DNA of 26,125 bases, from positions 1 to 26,125 of the forward strand of contig ADNK01002522.1 in assembly GCA_000320545.1 (NCBI GenBank), in the 5' to 3' direction. This document shows positions 1 through 10,783 of this stretch, piece by piece (position 1 is the stretch's first letter; each line of letters opens with the position of its first letter). A model generated the notes under the pieces. That model was given only the letters and a program-made list of their open reading frames with translations, did not search any database and was not told the origin of the DNA. The DNA is from Bigelowiella natans CCMP2755 (Eukaryota; Cercozoa; Chlorarachniophyceae). The position numbers and the translations under genes are program-made.

Positions 1-2
1 CT

Positions 3-1220
3 TTACTTCTCGTAGTGTTCGTTGAGCTGCCTGATCGTCATCCTGGGTCGTCCTTCTTTCCTGTCTCTGCAGTCTTTAGCGGTGTGTTTCCCTTTACGTG
101 AGCAGTATCCGCAACGTCGGTTACCTTCCCTGTCCTTGTACCAGTCTCGCTGCGGCTTAATAGCGTTAATGTTTCCTATGCCAGGTACCTTAGGGCTGGT
201 AAACTTGCGGTCCTGCTCCTGCTCGCGTAGGGATATAGCCTGCACTGCTGCCTCCATCGTGGTGTAGCCTTTCTCCGTAACGTAAGTGGATTCCTTTATC
301 TTTAACTTGAACTCTTCAAACCTTGCCTGATCATCACCTGTGTTGTAATTAAAATCATGTAGTTCGTCGATCATATCCTGGAAGCGCGTGGCAAAGTCTC
401 TAACAGGTTCTCTCTCATGCTGCATCATTGCTCTGTATTTTCTAATAGCCTGGGGTAGGGAGTTAGCATCCTGTTCATTTACAAAAGCCTTCATTATCGC
501 CTCAACGTCTCGTAGCCCACTAACTGTAGTGTGTATTTTCTCTAGCTGCCTGATCCGGGTCCTGCCTGTCTCGTAAAGGTCCATGGCTTGCTTTATTATA
601 GCTAGCCATTTGAGCTTGTCGTTTTCGGTGGGGTTAGGGGTAAAGTCGCAGAGTATACTCCTAGCGTTCTTCCACCACCTCCTTGCCTCACCTCTTTTCC
701 CGTTGTATTTCGTTATCATAACCGGTGCTGTTTTAACAGACATGAACTGGGTGTTCCGCTGTACCGGCTGCTGCTGCTTGACGGTGCTCTGGGTCGTCCC
801 CCGCGAGGCGCCCAGACCCCCGTCGTTCCTAAACAAAGCTGCCCACTCTGGAGGTAAGTCTGCTTCGTAATCCATGATGTCCTGCATGATAGCTGCCCAA
901 ACATCATGTGTCTGATACTTGTATTCTATCGATACTTTCAGTTTGGCGTAGTTGCTCGCCCTGGGTCGCAAGGCTCGTAATGCCATTACGACCTTCTTGC
1001 TTTCGGCGGCCACGTCCTCGTCGTCCGCCTCGTAGAAGTTCTCCAGTGCCTCTGCTGCTGCATCTGCTTTCTTAATCCCGGGTGCTGGTCCCGGCGGTGC
1101 CTGTGGAGGTGTTCCTCCTCCTTCCTTAGCGTCCGTATCGCCCTTCCTTTCCTGTTTCTGCTCGTGCCCTTGCACGGCCTGCGAGCCAAAGTCCTGCTGT
1201 TCTTCTAGCTGCTGTGACAT
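3..1220 (-). CDS. Retrotransposon Gag polyprotein with CCHC zinc knuckle
   Basis: This 405-aa intact ORF should encode the structural protein that packages the element's RNA into virus-like particles in the cytoplasm. The N-terminal ~60 residues are low-complexity (Gln/Glu/Gly/Pro). Residues ~160-330 look like a Gag capsid core: a Trp-rich stretch with RRWWKNAR, then a helical segment with the Gag-like pattern of a short hydrophobic helix, a Glu/Arg turn and RDFATRFQDMIDEL. A CCHC knuckle follows at C370, C373, H379 and C384. Its spacing is CX2CX5HX4C, one residue longer than the usual CX4H. The basic C-terminus fits RNA binding. The first ATG after the leader (1220) is taken as start. The stop at 3-5 means pol is a separate ORF or is reached by frameshift; that cannot be seen here. 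There are no nearby introns. Confidence 0.87.
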   Translation of the reverse strand: MSQQLEEQQDFGSQAVQGHEQKQERKGDTDAKEGGGTPPQAPPGPAPGIKKADAAAEALENFYEADDEDVAAESKKVVMALRALRPRASNYAKLKVSIEYKYQTHDVWAAIMQDIMDYEADLPPEWAALFRNDGGLGASRGTTQSTVKQQQPVQRNTQFMSVKTAPVMITKYNGKRGEARRWWKNARSILCDFTPNPTENDKLKWLAIIKQAMDLYETGRTRIRQLEKIHTTVSGLRDVEAIMKAFVNEQDANSLPQAIRKYRAMMQHEREPVRDFATRFQDMIDELHDFNYNTGDDQARFEEFKLKIKESTYVTEKGYTTMEAAVQAISLREQEQDRKFTSPKVPGIGNINAIKPQRDWYKDREGNRRCGYCSRKGKHTAKDCRDRKEGRPRMTIRQLNEHYEK

Positions 1221-1237
1221 TGTTAGTCAAATCGTTT

Positions 1238-1254
1238 CCCGTGTGTGGAAGCCA
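1238..1254 (-). other. Possible tRNA primer-binding site
   Basis: Five bases past the proposed LTR end, the minus strand reads TGGCTTCCACACACGGG. It begins with TGG, the complement of a tRNA CCA tail, as primer-binding sites do. The matching tRNA was not identified, and the 5-nt gap is slightly long, so this is a positional inference. Confidence 0.33.
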
Positions 1255-1259
1255 AAGGT

Positions 1260-1585
1260 TGTTGCGCGTAAGGTGTTCACAGGCCGAGGCGCTACGTGCA
1301 CAAGTAGGCAGGGGGGGGGAAAGGCACGTTTGCTTCCTTTTGAAGAGTTGTGTTTATTTTTATTAAAGATTATATTTTTATTAAATCGTGCACTGCGTAA
1401 TCATTCGCGAAGCTTTCGCGAATGCCGCCGCACGTGGGGCAGCACACTTCCGGTGTGCTGCCATGAGTCCCGCCGGAACCCACGTGCCTATGCTGTATTA
1501 ATATCTACGTTATCTATATTCTATATCCGCGACAACCCCTTTGTTGTCGCACGTGACTTGTGCCCGCGTAGTGGTACGCGCTACA
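1260..1585 (-). repeat. Candidate 5' LTR (326 bp)
   Basis: On the minus strand the segment begins TGTAGCGCGT and ends ACGCGCAACA. These ends are inverted repeats matching at 9 of 10 positions and carry the usual TG...CA termini. Inside, in order, are two GC-rich hairpins (1565-1580, 1529-1550), an AT-rich TATA-like stretch (about 1527-1503), two more hairpins (1438-1462, 1403-1423) and several AATAAA-type poly(A) signals (about 1385-1345). This matches a U3-R-U5 order. The ends were set by the inverted termini only; the partner LTR is outside the window. Confidence 0.6.
1403..1580 (-). repeat. Series of four perfect hairpins in the LTR
   Basis: There are four inverted repeats with short loops: 1403-1423 (9-bp stem ATTCGCGAA, 3-nt loop), 1438-1462 (10-bp stem GGCAGCACAC, 5-nt loop), 1529-1550 (8-bp stem GCGACAAC, 6-nt loop) and 1565-1580 (6-bp stem CGCGTA, 4-nt loop). 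CACGTGGG at 1431-1438 can also pair with CCCACGTG at 1479-1486 to enclose the second hairpin, sharing one base at 1438. The inner two would be part of the retrotransposon transcript. Confidence 0.75.
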
Positions 1586-2074
1586 AGCATGGATGCTCAC
1601 ACACAGCTAGACAGGAATGCCTAGCTAGCTAGATGCCATGGATGCGACGATGCGGCCGACATCTAGACATGCCTAGATGCGTGTGTGCATCGCATCGATC
1701 GCACATGCATCTCAAGATCTGCCACACTAGCACGGTGCAGCACTTGGAGCGCGCCCTGTCCGGAAGGCATGCTAGCATGCGCGTGCGTGCGCGCGCCGCG
1801 TCGATCATTCCTATGGATTCCACAAAGGACTATGCTCGCCATCATCGCAGCTGCTAACTAGCTATGCGATGAACATGCGCGCGCACTCAGCCAGAGCTCA
1901 CTCATGCACGCATCTCTCTGATGGCGTGTAGTGGACATGCATCATTCTACTCAACAAATTTCGCGTCATGCCCGCGTTATGCTAACATCTTTTCGCAGCA
2001 TGACACCGCTAGACCGATATGCTGAGTTGAATCAGCACCAAAACAGCAGCTTTAATGATAGGGATTACATTTAC
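1586..2074. other. Intergenic spacer, CTAG/CATG palindrome-rich
   Basis: No gene is recognised here. It lies between the retrotransposon and the 3' end of the EF-hand gene. About 1590-1930 is dense in short palindromic words (CTAGCTAG, GCATGC, TGCATC, GCGCGC), including CATGCTAGCATGC at 1768-1780 and CCTAGCTAGCTAGATGCC at 1620-1637. The right part is ordinary sequence that probably includes the 3' UTR of the EF-hand gene. Short ORFs here look like chance. Confidence 0.7.
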
Positions 2075-3967
2075 CTATTTTTCTTGCTCTTCCTTGACTT
2101 TTTCCTCGTCATTTGGCTCCCCTTTTGCCTCTTCTTCATCGACTCCTGCCTCTATCTTCTTTTCGTTCCAATTGACTATTTTGACGACATCTAGAATTGC
2201 GACCAAAAGATTTGAAACCATAGCTACCACCTTATCGTACTCATCAGTTTTCGGCTTAATTCCCACGGTTACAGCGAAGAATCCACCCATATCTGCTGGC
2301 AATTTCAGGAGATCACGCTTCATTATGTAATCCATTCCATCTTTTGCCAAGTCTTGCGCTCTTTCCACAGCTTTTGCAAATCGTTTTTTTAATTCCTGGG
2401 CACGAGCACTTTGCATTACTTCATTTGCGGCATCCTTCATCGGCTTAACGCGCTGGGACAAGAAAGTCTTCAGCACATCCACCTTCTCCTCGAGATTGTT
2501 CATAGCAGGTGCAACCTGGTTATCGTATCCTTCTTTCAAGAGCCCTTCAGCATACTTGATCAAGTTAGGTCCGATAAGCTTTTCAGCACGCTCCTTGGCG
2601 TCGCTTAGCCCACTGAAAGCTTTTTGTACCAATCGCTTGGAGACCGTCTTAGCGACGAGGCTAAGAGAGACATCATCAGTTACCTTCTTCAGATCCACAG
2701 CCTCGTTATCCTCCCCTTCTGGCAAAACATAATCTACTGTTTTTAGGGTACGTTGAAGAGCTGCAGTATACGGATCTGCAACGAACTTGCGAACTAAAGC
2801 TTTGCCCATAATTGCGAAATCTGTTAATGTAAGCTTTGAGTCTCCATCCATGTCCATCGCTTTGACAATACGCTCTAGATCTTCTGTAACAACTTTCTCG
2901 GCACCCTCATAGAATTCCATTACAAATGGCGCCATGCGGGCATCATAATATTCAGTCATCCGTGTCTTGACTTCCTGGTGGAATTGTTCGCACGACACTT
3001 TAAGACCTTTCTCCTCGGCTACCTTACGATATCTGTAGTAGAGTTGCAAGAGGCCTTTGTAAGCGGTGATGGCTGGGCGGATACGGTTCTGAAAAACTTT
3101 GACCACTTTTTCCTCCCAAACTGGCTTGAGAGCTGTAAGAAGCTCCTCAACGGAAATATATCCATCACCATTAGAGTCGATGCGCTTGTACTCAGCCAGA
3201 GACTGTGCATAAAATTCCTTAGCAGGGCCTTCTAGGTTCGAGTCCCAAGACTCTTTCATGTATGTCTGTAGACTCTCGACGTACTCCTCCGATGTCATCT
3301 CATGAATGCTCTTGCGCGCCTCCTTGGCAACATCAACCATCTTCTTGAAAGCTTCGGCTGCAGCCTCGTTAAATTGCGCAACCAGTGCCTCCGGGGTAAT
3401 GTTATCAGGATTCAGAATCTCATCAACCTTATCAAACCATTGAGGTTTCACCACAAGGCCACGCCAGATATTCAAGGGTGCACTGGTAGCCTCTGCGACT
3501 GAGATTTTACCATCTCCGTCAACATCTACAATCTTGTAGACGTCTGCACCGACCTTTAGGGCGGTCGTGTAGGCGTAAGAGATGAGAGGATCAACACGAC
3601 CGACAATTTTCTTGTCAACCGTGGTGAGGAGGGGGACGAAGAACGGGTTCGCCAAGGAATCAAAGGTATCAATGCCAAACTTGAGGATACTGCTAGATGA
3701 TTTAACCTTGGACTTAATCGACTCAATTAGCGCAGTGGTATCTTCCACACGCTTGTGGATCAACTTTCCGGCTTTGAGATCTTCGTCGACATCAGATACA
3801 GTAGGAAAAAGATGCCATGACGGAACACCTACAGACTTCATTTCATCTTGTTTTGCCTCCATTACTGCCGGGTCAGCGGTCTTGTTTTGCTCAGGCATGC
3901 GTGCAAAAGTGGTGGTGTTGGAAGCGTGTGTTGTGTGTGTTAGACAGGCTTGGGATGTGTGTTGCAT
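2075..3967 (-). CDS. Three-EF-hand, helix-rich protein (intronless)
   Basis: This is a 630-aa uninterrupted ORF. It has three EF-hand calcium loops: D148-E159 (DVDGDGKISVAE), D264-E275 (DSNGDGYISVEE) and D372-D383 (DMDGDSKLTLTD, with Asp rather than Glu at position 12). The loops are about 110 residues apart instead of paired, and each follows an amphipathic helical segment with a Pro and a conserved Tyr/Phe. This suggests three diverged repeats of helix plus EF-hand. Residues ~440-600 are further amphipathic helices, then an acidic tail rich in Glu/Lys. There is no clear signal peptide or membrane span. The helical N-terminal part (~90-140) is faintly reminiscent of perilipin/REF-like lipid-droplet proteins, but that is a guess. 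Met1 (3967) gives the longest protein; Met24 (3898) is an alternative start. It is the only intron-free complete cellular gene here. The specific function is unknown; calcium binding is likely. Confidence 0.86.
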   Translation of the reverse strand: MQHTSQACLTHTTHASNTTTFARMPEQNKTADPAVMEAKQDEMKSVGVPSWHLFPTVSDVDEDLKAGKLIHKRVEDTTALIESIKSKVKSSSSILKFGIDTFDSLANPFFVPLLTTVDKKIVGRVDPLISYAYTTALKVGADVYKIVDVDGDGKISVAEATSAPLNIWRGLVVKPQWFDKVDEILNPDNITPEALVAQFNEAAAEAFKKMVDVAKEARKSIHEMTSEEYVESLQTYMKESWDSNLEGPAKEFYAQSLAEYKRIDSNGDGYISVEELLTALKPVWEEKVVKVFQNRIRPAITAYKGLLQLYYRYRKVAEEKGLKVSCEQFHQEVKTRMTEYYDARMAPFVMEFYEGAEKVVTEDLERIVKAMDMDGDSKLTLTDFAIMGKALVRKFVADPYTAALQRTLKTVDYVLPEGEDNEAVDLKKVTDDVSLSLVAKTVSKRLVQKAFSGLSDAKERAEKLIGPNLIKYAEGLLKEGYDNQVAPAMNNLEEKVDVLKTFLSQRVKPMKDAANEVMQSARAQELKKRFAKAVERAQDLAKDGMDYIMKRDLLKLPADMGGFFAVTVGIKPKTDEYDKVVAMVSNLLVAILDVVKIVNWNEKKIEAGVDEEEAKGEPNDEEKVKEEQEK

Positions 3968-4941
3968 TCCGTAAGCTAAGCCTTATTGCTGTCATTTTAT
4001 TCATTTACTAAGAATTAAAAGGTGGGCAAAAATATATGAAGACAACAATATTTTGTTGGTTTCTGGCTCACATTGCCGATATAATAAAACTATCCGAAGG
4101 GTATGCGGGTTGAACATAATCATGCTTTTTATTAAGATGTAATATTTACCAGATTGGGTTTCTTTAACAAGCGAGTTCAACAGGTAGATTGAAATATTTT
4201 GTTGCGTCAATAAAATGTAGAAAAAAATGCGAATGAAATGCGGACATCTATAGAGATCGAAATCAAAGCCCAGCTTGAAAATAAAATTCAGACTGAAGTG
4301 TATTTTCCGATTTTTAACATGAAGCAAAGTGAAAGTAGGATTAGGCAAGGATTCAAGTAACATGCAACAATATTCTGGTAGAATTGGTCTTTAATATCTG
4401 TTAAAATTTCGGCATCTCAAAGAAGTTGGCTGAAATTTCAAACGTCATATTTATTTGAGGAACTAATTATTAATCACACAACCCCTTTTCCCACCAACCA
4501 GTGCCGAAAACGAGATACGCGAGAGGCTGCGTAGACTGGCGATGCTCCAGTCTGCGTCACTACAAGCATAAGAAACGGACCAGGAGAGCAGGGTATCACT
4601 GGGAGATTTTAAGGAAAGATACCTTCTTCTCCTTCCTTTTTATTTTTCATTTTTTCCTTTAATTTATTTTTTCGTAGTGCGAAATTTTAAGCTTCCGGGC
4701 CAATTTTCGGAAACCCAGGAAACCTTTGTGTTTTTTCGGAAGAGGATTCAAAGATTAGGCTATGATTGGGCAGGGAGGCACTGGGCTCTTTTTTGTGCTA
4801 GAAACATCCTAAGACGGCTTCGGATAGATCAGAAAGAAAAAAGTATCGATTTGCCCAGGGCGCCCCCCTGCGTCTTTTGCATCTTTCGGGAAGATGCAGA
4901 GCTCGGTCATGCGCCCGGATGTGATAGAATCTAGTACAGCC
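3968..4941. promoter_or_regulatory. Divergent intergenic region between EF-hand and coiled-coil genes
   Basis: 974 bp separate the two start codons, so both promoters should lie here. The left half is AT-rich. At 4533-4553 there is a 7-bp inverted repeat, AGACTGG/CCAGTCT, with a 7-nt loop. The right end has a T-rich stretch (about 4610-4675). Short ORFs at 4001-4363 and 4677-4934 have no recognisable features. No defined TATA box or operator was recognised. Confidence 0.5.
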
Positions 4942-5899
4942 ATGGAAGATGAAGACGGTAAAGATGGCGGGTATGATACTTTTTTAGAACCTCACAGCCT
5001 GCTTCTTTTGTGACTGAAAGTTGGGATTAACAATGAATATTTAGGAGTTCAAAGCCTGGCGATGCAAAGCAAGCTGGTCGGCTTGTCTATTCTATAATAT
5101 AGATTGGATTCTCGATTGACTTTCATTTTTAGGTCATGTGCCGCATGAAGAGAAGTTGGAAAATCCTCAGGCTAGTCAGGTCTGTAAGTTGAGCCCTCCC
5201 CCAACGAGCACAGACAAGCTGACAGTTTTGATTATTCCTATCATCAGGCTTTAAAACATCAAGAAATGGAAAATCTGAAGACAGAAAATGTATGACTTCG
5301 TTTTTCCCATTAGTTTTGAAATTCCACGATATATTCTGTTGGCTATACACAGGAAAGTTTGAAGAATCAAGTCAATGTTTTGAAAAGAGAAAAGGTACTA
5401 TTTGGGGCGCTGCATCACATCAACATGATCAATATTCTCAGTGTTCTTTTGATTGAAGGAATCTGCTATTAATGATTTGGAGGCAGAGAGAAAGGTAGAT
5501 TCAGTTTTAGAGTGGTCTGTTAAGTTTCTAAACTACTATGCATACTCCCCACAGGCTGTAGGCGCTCTCCGCGTCTCACTTGAGGATGTAGTACCGAATT
5601 CAGCATAATCTCACCAAATTTGCCGTTTCATTCAAAATATTTCGGGCTATACATTTCCGTTTTACCGCACGAATAGGCTCGTAATGTGGAGGAAGGGCTC
5701 CGGAAGGAACTGAGAAACGCACGGTACGTTCTAACAACGAAGAGTTATTGACTGTACATTCGAGTTTACCACTTCCACATCGTAATAAGGTTTCGACTGG
5801 AACAATACGTGGACACATCGAAGTACCTTGAACTCTCAGCACCACACCATCATCTAAGCTATTAAATGATAATAGATTCTTCACACATCATACAAATAC

Positions 5900-5943
<44 letters not shown>

Positions 5944-6144
5944 GTATATGCATATCTTGCGAACAGGCAACGCTCGCAGGATCAAATGCGCTCCTACAGC
6001 GACGCACATAGTACTCTTAAGTCTCGTCTGGCCTCCGAAAAGAAGGTGGGCATCTGTGTTAGAGCTAGTTCCCACAATAATGTGCACACATCGTGGCCAA
6101 CTGCATTTGCACTTGAAGCTCATATATCGAAAGGCAGTGCTATA

Positions 6145-6176
<32 letters not shown>

Positions 6177-6643
6177 TTGTGTGCATACGTTAGGTGACAG
6201 AATCGGCCCGGCAAGAACTACAAGAAATAATAGACGAGAAGGTTATGTTCAAACGAAAGGCTGATAAGAGTTCTGTTGTAATGTGCCAAATCCCTCTTCA
6301 TAATCGTAGAAATGACAAACCTCTGATGTTTCAAGAGTCTCAATTCCTTTCCTAACACTCTCTCCCTCTCTCATTCGTCACCCCTCTCATCAGAGGAAGT
6401 TGTCGCTGAAACTTAAGGATAATAACGACGAGCTGGAACAGCTGAGATCGATGCTGAGAGGGTAAGTTGCTGCAGCATTGGTTAGGTAAGGGGGGGAGAT
6501 AGCTGTAACATGGCTTTGAGGTGTCACGGATACACGTTGTGAAGCTTTTATCTCTGCCTTTTCTTTTGGTGATGATCTCCAGATATAAGAAGAAGGCTGA
6601 GGAATTACGAAAGTAAGTCTCATATTGATGAAGTCGCTCTCCC

Positions 6644-6692
<49 letters not shown>

Positions 6693-6882
6693 CGTGAGCG
6701 TGCTGTTTGTTGGATTTTATTTGTTGGAACATAACCCGATCCATGAACAATAATCAGGAAGCACGCAGTCCAGATGAGAAAGGCTATCCAAAATTCAGAA
6801 TTGAGGTGCTGTTATGTCCTGCTGTATCCTCTCTTTGTCTTGTTATTTGGAGAAAACCAAGAAGGTGGAGAAGGAATCGTTG

Positions 6883-6918
<36 letters not shown>

Positions 6919-7078
6919 TGTGTTCAAACGACGGCAGCTCTAGGGAAATGATATCGGACCTTCGAAAGCAGGTTTGGTATAAACATGATGATGATGACAC
7001 AATTTGTAGGTACATTGACCATATTTAGCATCAATCTAGAGGACGCGATGTGTTTCATGATGTATTGTCTTCATTATT

Positions 7079-7162
<84 letters not shown>

Positions 7163-7834
7163 ATGTGTTAAAATGCGTGTTTTGCCTTATCTCTAAGGCA
7201 AGTAGACAGAGAGCCAACTTGGAGGCTAACCAAGAAGCTACAATTAAAGTAAGGAGGAGAGTATTCAAGAAGGAAGTATTTGTTATCAGTCTCTTCTTTT
7301 CGGTGTTACAAGAAGTTGAGCATGTTCATCGCCTTGTGTGGGGCGGGGATACGCACAGGTATTAAAGAATCGCCACGCTACTGAGCTCAAAGCACTGACC
7401 AAACAGATGGAGACGCAACGGTGATGAGCAAGACTCTTATTACCTCCTCTTCTTCTTCTTAAGGAAGCGAGGAGTTATTGTTCAGTGTGATGAATGGCTT
7501 TATCTCTTATTAGGCATATGCACGATCAGATTAGAGCCCAGCTGGAAGAGCACATCTCTGTCAGTTATATTATTACAACAACCATATTTAATTATCACCA
7601 TCTTAGTCCCTTCATCAATCCTCTCCCCCCCCAAGCCCATTTTCTCGTTTACTTTTCCTATATCTACTCGAATCTATAATCCTCCTCCACCTGTGTTTGT
7701 TGGTTCTTCCCTCCCCATATTCCTGCATATCGTTGATTGTTTAACGGCGTGCGTCAGGGTGACGCTACCGCTCAATCAAAGGCTTATATGAACCTCCAGC
7801 GAACAATACGTGAGGTCTGTGGCGTTGGGAGAGA

Positions 7835-7873
<39 letters not shown>

Positions 7874-7896
7874 GGAGATGGTGGTGGTGGTGGAAT

Positions 7897-7944
<48 letters not shown>

Positions 7945-7997
7945 GCTTTCTTCCTTTTTAAGGCAAAGATGCGGCCTGTCTAACGTTCATCTCGCAA

Positions 7998-8031
<34 letters not shown>

Positions 8032-8098
8032 ATATGCAGAATAAGCGGTCGATGAGGGAAGAGCGACTTGAGATTCTGAAGCTGAAACAAGAGATCCA
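4942..8098 (+). other. Exons 1-19 of the coiled-coil gene
   Basis: The exons are 4942-4970, 5045-5076, 5133-5179, 5353-5394, 5459-5494, 5555-5587, 5677-5723, 5967-6045, 6194-6241, 6394-6461, 6583-6612, 6758-6805, 6938-6971, 7198-7248, 7368-7420, 7514-7559, 7758-7814, 7963-7977 (doubtful) and 8040-8098. Examples of the encoded heptad-like segments are ESLKNQVNVLKREK, VTESARQELQEIIDEK and YKKKAEELRK. Introns are about 55-245 nt, and many contain AT, GT, CT or GA repeats. Confidence 0.72.
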
Positions 8099-8328
8099 GT
8101 ATTTGTCATAGAGATCATCATAGTGAAACATAGAGAGATAGAATTACAAACACACACACGCACACACAGACAGATAGAGAGAGGTGGGTGACTGGGGAGA
8201 GATAGAAAGAGAAAATAAAGATGGTCCAAAATGATAATGTGCACATATTCATATGGTAGCATGATGGTATCAGCTTTATTTCTATCTTTTTGTGGCTGAT
8301 TGAACGATATGACCATTTCTTCCATGCT

Positions 8329-8369
<41 letters not shown>

Positions 8370-9130
8370 TCCTATTATTAACCCCCTGGCCTACCCCAAC
8401 AGGGAGACAGAGAAGAAGCAAAGAGAAAGGCTGGTATACACATGACTATTCTCCCCCCCCCTCTTCCCAAATCCCCCCCCCCCCCTCCTCCTCCTCCTCC
8501 TCCTCCTCCTCCTCCTCCTTGCCTCTTCTTTGCACCAAAATGATGTTGCCATCAATAGGGAGAGGGAAGAGCAGGACGATACATCATATTGCCACCTTTA
8601 CGATGATGATGATGATGATGATAATATTTGGAACGTTAGGTACAAGAATACAGCGATTTAGAGACGGAAAAGGTCATACCCCCCCCCTCACCAAGTGTGT
8701 GATAGCAAGTGTCGAGGATGGAGAAGTAACGACGATTTCTACTGGGACAGCAGAATGGCTGCTACGCACACTTCGTTCATGTACAAGTCAAAACATGCAC
8801 ACGTGATCGATTCATTTTTTGTTTTCTCAGAGTAAGTTAAGGAAGGCTTGGATGGACCTTCAACTGGTATGTACATGCTGTAGCATGTTGTAGTCTGATG
8901 ATATCTTGTTGTGCATTGGACAAATTATGAGCCCATCCGTTACAGTGTCGATTGATGATTTCCTCAGCAGCAGCCTTATCGCTGTACATTTATATTCTAT
9001 TTTGTGCTCATCTGCGACAATTGCCCATTCGAATTCAAAATTCTCAAGTCTCCAGCGTGCTTTAAACTATTGCTTATCATCATGTTCTCTTGGAATCTCG
9101 CTCCTCGAGGATAACACATTACGATCATGC

Positions 9131-9171
<41 letters not shown>

Positions 9172-9546
9172 GCATCGTACAACCCACTCAACCTCCCCCC
9201 CAACCCTCTTATTTCTCAGGAGAAATCAGCGTGGACAGCGCACAAAAAAGCGAGTGAGGCTGCGATTGAATATCAAGATGGCAGCATACTCGACGACGAT
9301 GATAGCGGAATGACAATAACTCCTGTCGGATCTCCAAAGGCTGCGATGATGAGGAGGAGGAGCACTCTGTCCAAAACCAGGTACTACTACTGCTGCTGCT
9401 ACTACTACTTCTTTGTGTGTTCTTCTTCTCCTCGTGTGTACCATATGTTCCAAACTTCATTGACGTCAATAATGCGGTTTCCACATAAAAATCAGAATCA
9501 GCGTCACTTCTAACATGTCGCTCCAAAAGAAAGAGGAGGTGGTGGA

Positions 9547-9590
<44 letters not shown>

Positions 9591-10739
9591 GCATGCCTGT
9601 GCCCTTTGCCTTGCCTCTGCCGATATATTTCATCATTTCCTCGTTCTGTCTGAGCATGTTATTGTTGTTGTTGTTGTTTAAGGGAGGGAAAGAGGTTTCT
9701 GACTACTAGCAATCTGATAACAATTAGGCGCTCATCGCATTCCAAACGAAGCTCCTGGAAGAGAAGGCACGGTAGAGTTGCGTGCGTGTTGTGCGTATTA
9801 CATATTTATGATGGAATTGTAGTGGTGACGATTTTCATTCGATAATACACTATCATCAGCCTAGAAGAGCTTGAAAAGGACATTTTGTCTCAAATGCACG
9901 CGTTAACAGGGGTCGGAGTCAAGGTAAAATATTGGATGTTGGAAGATCATATCTCCTCTCCTTCCTCATCCTTTTTTTCTTGCTGCTGTGAAGGCAGTAT
10001 TGTGCTGATTCTCATCCTCCTCCTCCTTCTTCTTCTTCTTCTTCTTCTTCTTCTTCTTCTTTCTCTTCTCAAAGGTAAAAGACGCCGCAAGGATCACCAA
10101 CCACTTGGAGAATAAGGTTATGGTAGAAGAGAGTCATGGCGGGTTGTGATGATGATGATGATGATGATGCCTGTGATATGCTCCTTGTGATGCGTGCAGG
10201 TTATTATCGAGATTATGGTGTTGATGATAATGATGGAACGTGTGTGTTTACCTTCCCTCATTTCACATATCCATAGTCGCGGCAAAGTCTAACATCGGCC
10301 AATTTCGTACACAAGCATACATACACGGCACAAAAACATGACTACAACACACGCTACACTCGCACGTTTCAGGCCAAAAAAAAGCTGGTGGAAGCTCAAG
10401 CTATACATAGGGACGCGAAGGTGTTATGGCATCTTTCAGATATAGATGGAACATCACACACACACACACACGCACATCCTCTCGATCATCATCATTGACA
10501 GATAAAAAGGGACAACGCAGAGGCGGAAATGATGCGACAAAAATTTCAACGACAGGTGGGATGTGCTACCCTGCTCCTTCCTTCTTCCTCCCTCATCCTC
10601 ATCACCCCTCAAGGACTGTTTGATTTCCTTGCTGTGTTGGTTTCCTCTTACTCCTTCTTCTTCGTCTTCTTCCGTTGTTCCCAATTTATCAGAGTATTCT
10701 CAGTCAGAACTTGGAACTTGAGAGTACTACTATCTCCCC

Positions 10740-10783
<44 letters not shown>

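Larger units (their letters stand above)
1..1585 (-). mobile_element. LTR retrotransposon, 5' part (LTR, leader, gag)
   Basis: This is the 5' end of an LTR retrotransposon read on the minus strand. Going down from 1585 there is a candidate LTR (1585-1260), a short leader with a possible tRNA primer-binding site, and a Gag ORF that ends at base 3. Protease, reverse transcriptase and integrase should follow to the left of base 1, so the superfamily (Ty1/copia or Ty3/gypsy) cannot be decided here. The gag frame is intact with no internal stop, which suggests a fairly young copy. The second LTR and the target-site duplication are outside the window. The right flank at 1586 is the CTAG-rich spacer downstream of the EF-hand gene. 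Confidence 0.8.

Noticed and set aside
1620-1860. CRISPR-like or satellite array suggested by repeated CTAG/CATG words
   Set aside because: The words are not regularly spaced and no unit repeats in tandem.
3228-3245. GGTTCGAGTCCC, resembling a tRNA T-arm
   Set aside because: It lies inside the intact EF-hand coding frame and no acceptor or anticodon arms surround it.
4533-4553. AGACTGG/CCAGTCT inverted repeat as a possible small RNA gene
   Set aside because: A 7-bp stem alone in a promoter region is too little to call an RNA gene; it is noted only as a repeat.
5600-5884. 94-codon open frame on the minus strand
   Set aside because: It overlaps the exon at 5677-5723 and flanking introns of the plus-strand coiled-coil gene and shows no recognisable motif.
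6840-6890. Possible extra exon (KTKKVEKES-like reading) in the coiled-coil gene
   Set aside because: Its phase conflicts with the exon ending at 6805, which joins cleanly to 6938.
8550-8600. Possible extra exon (EREEQDD-like reading) in the coiled-coil gene
   Set aside because: The reading needs a phase that does not match the flanking exons, whereas 8433 joins 8640 in phase without it.
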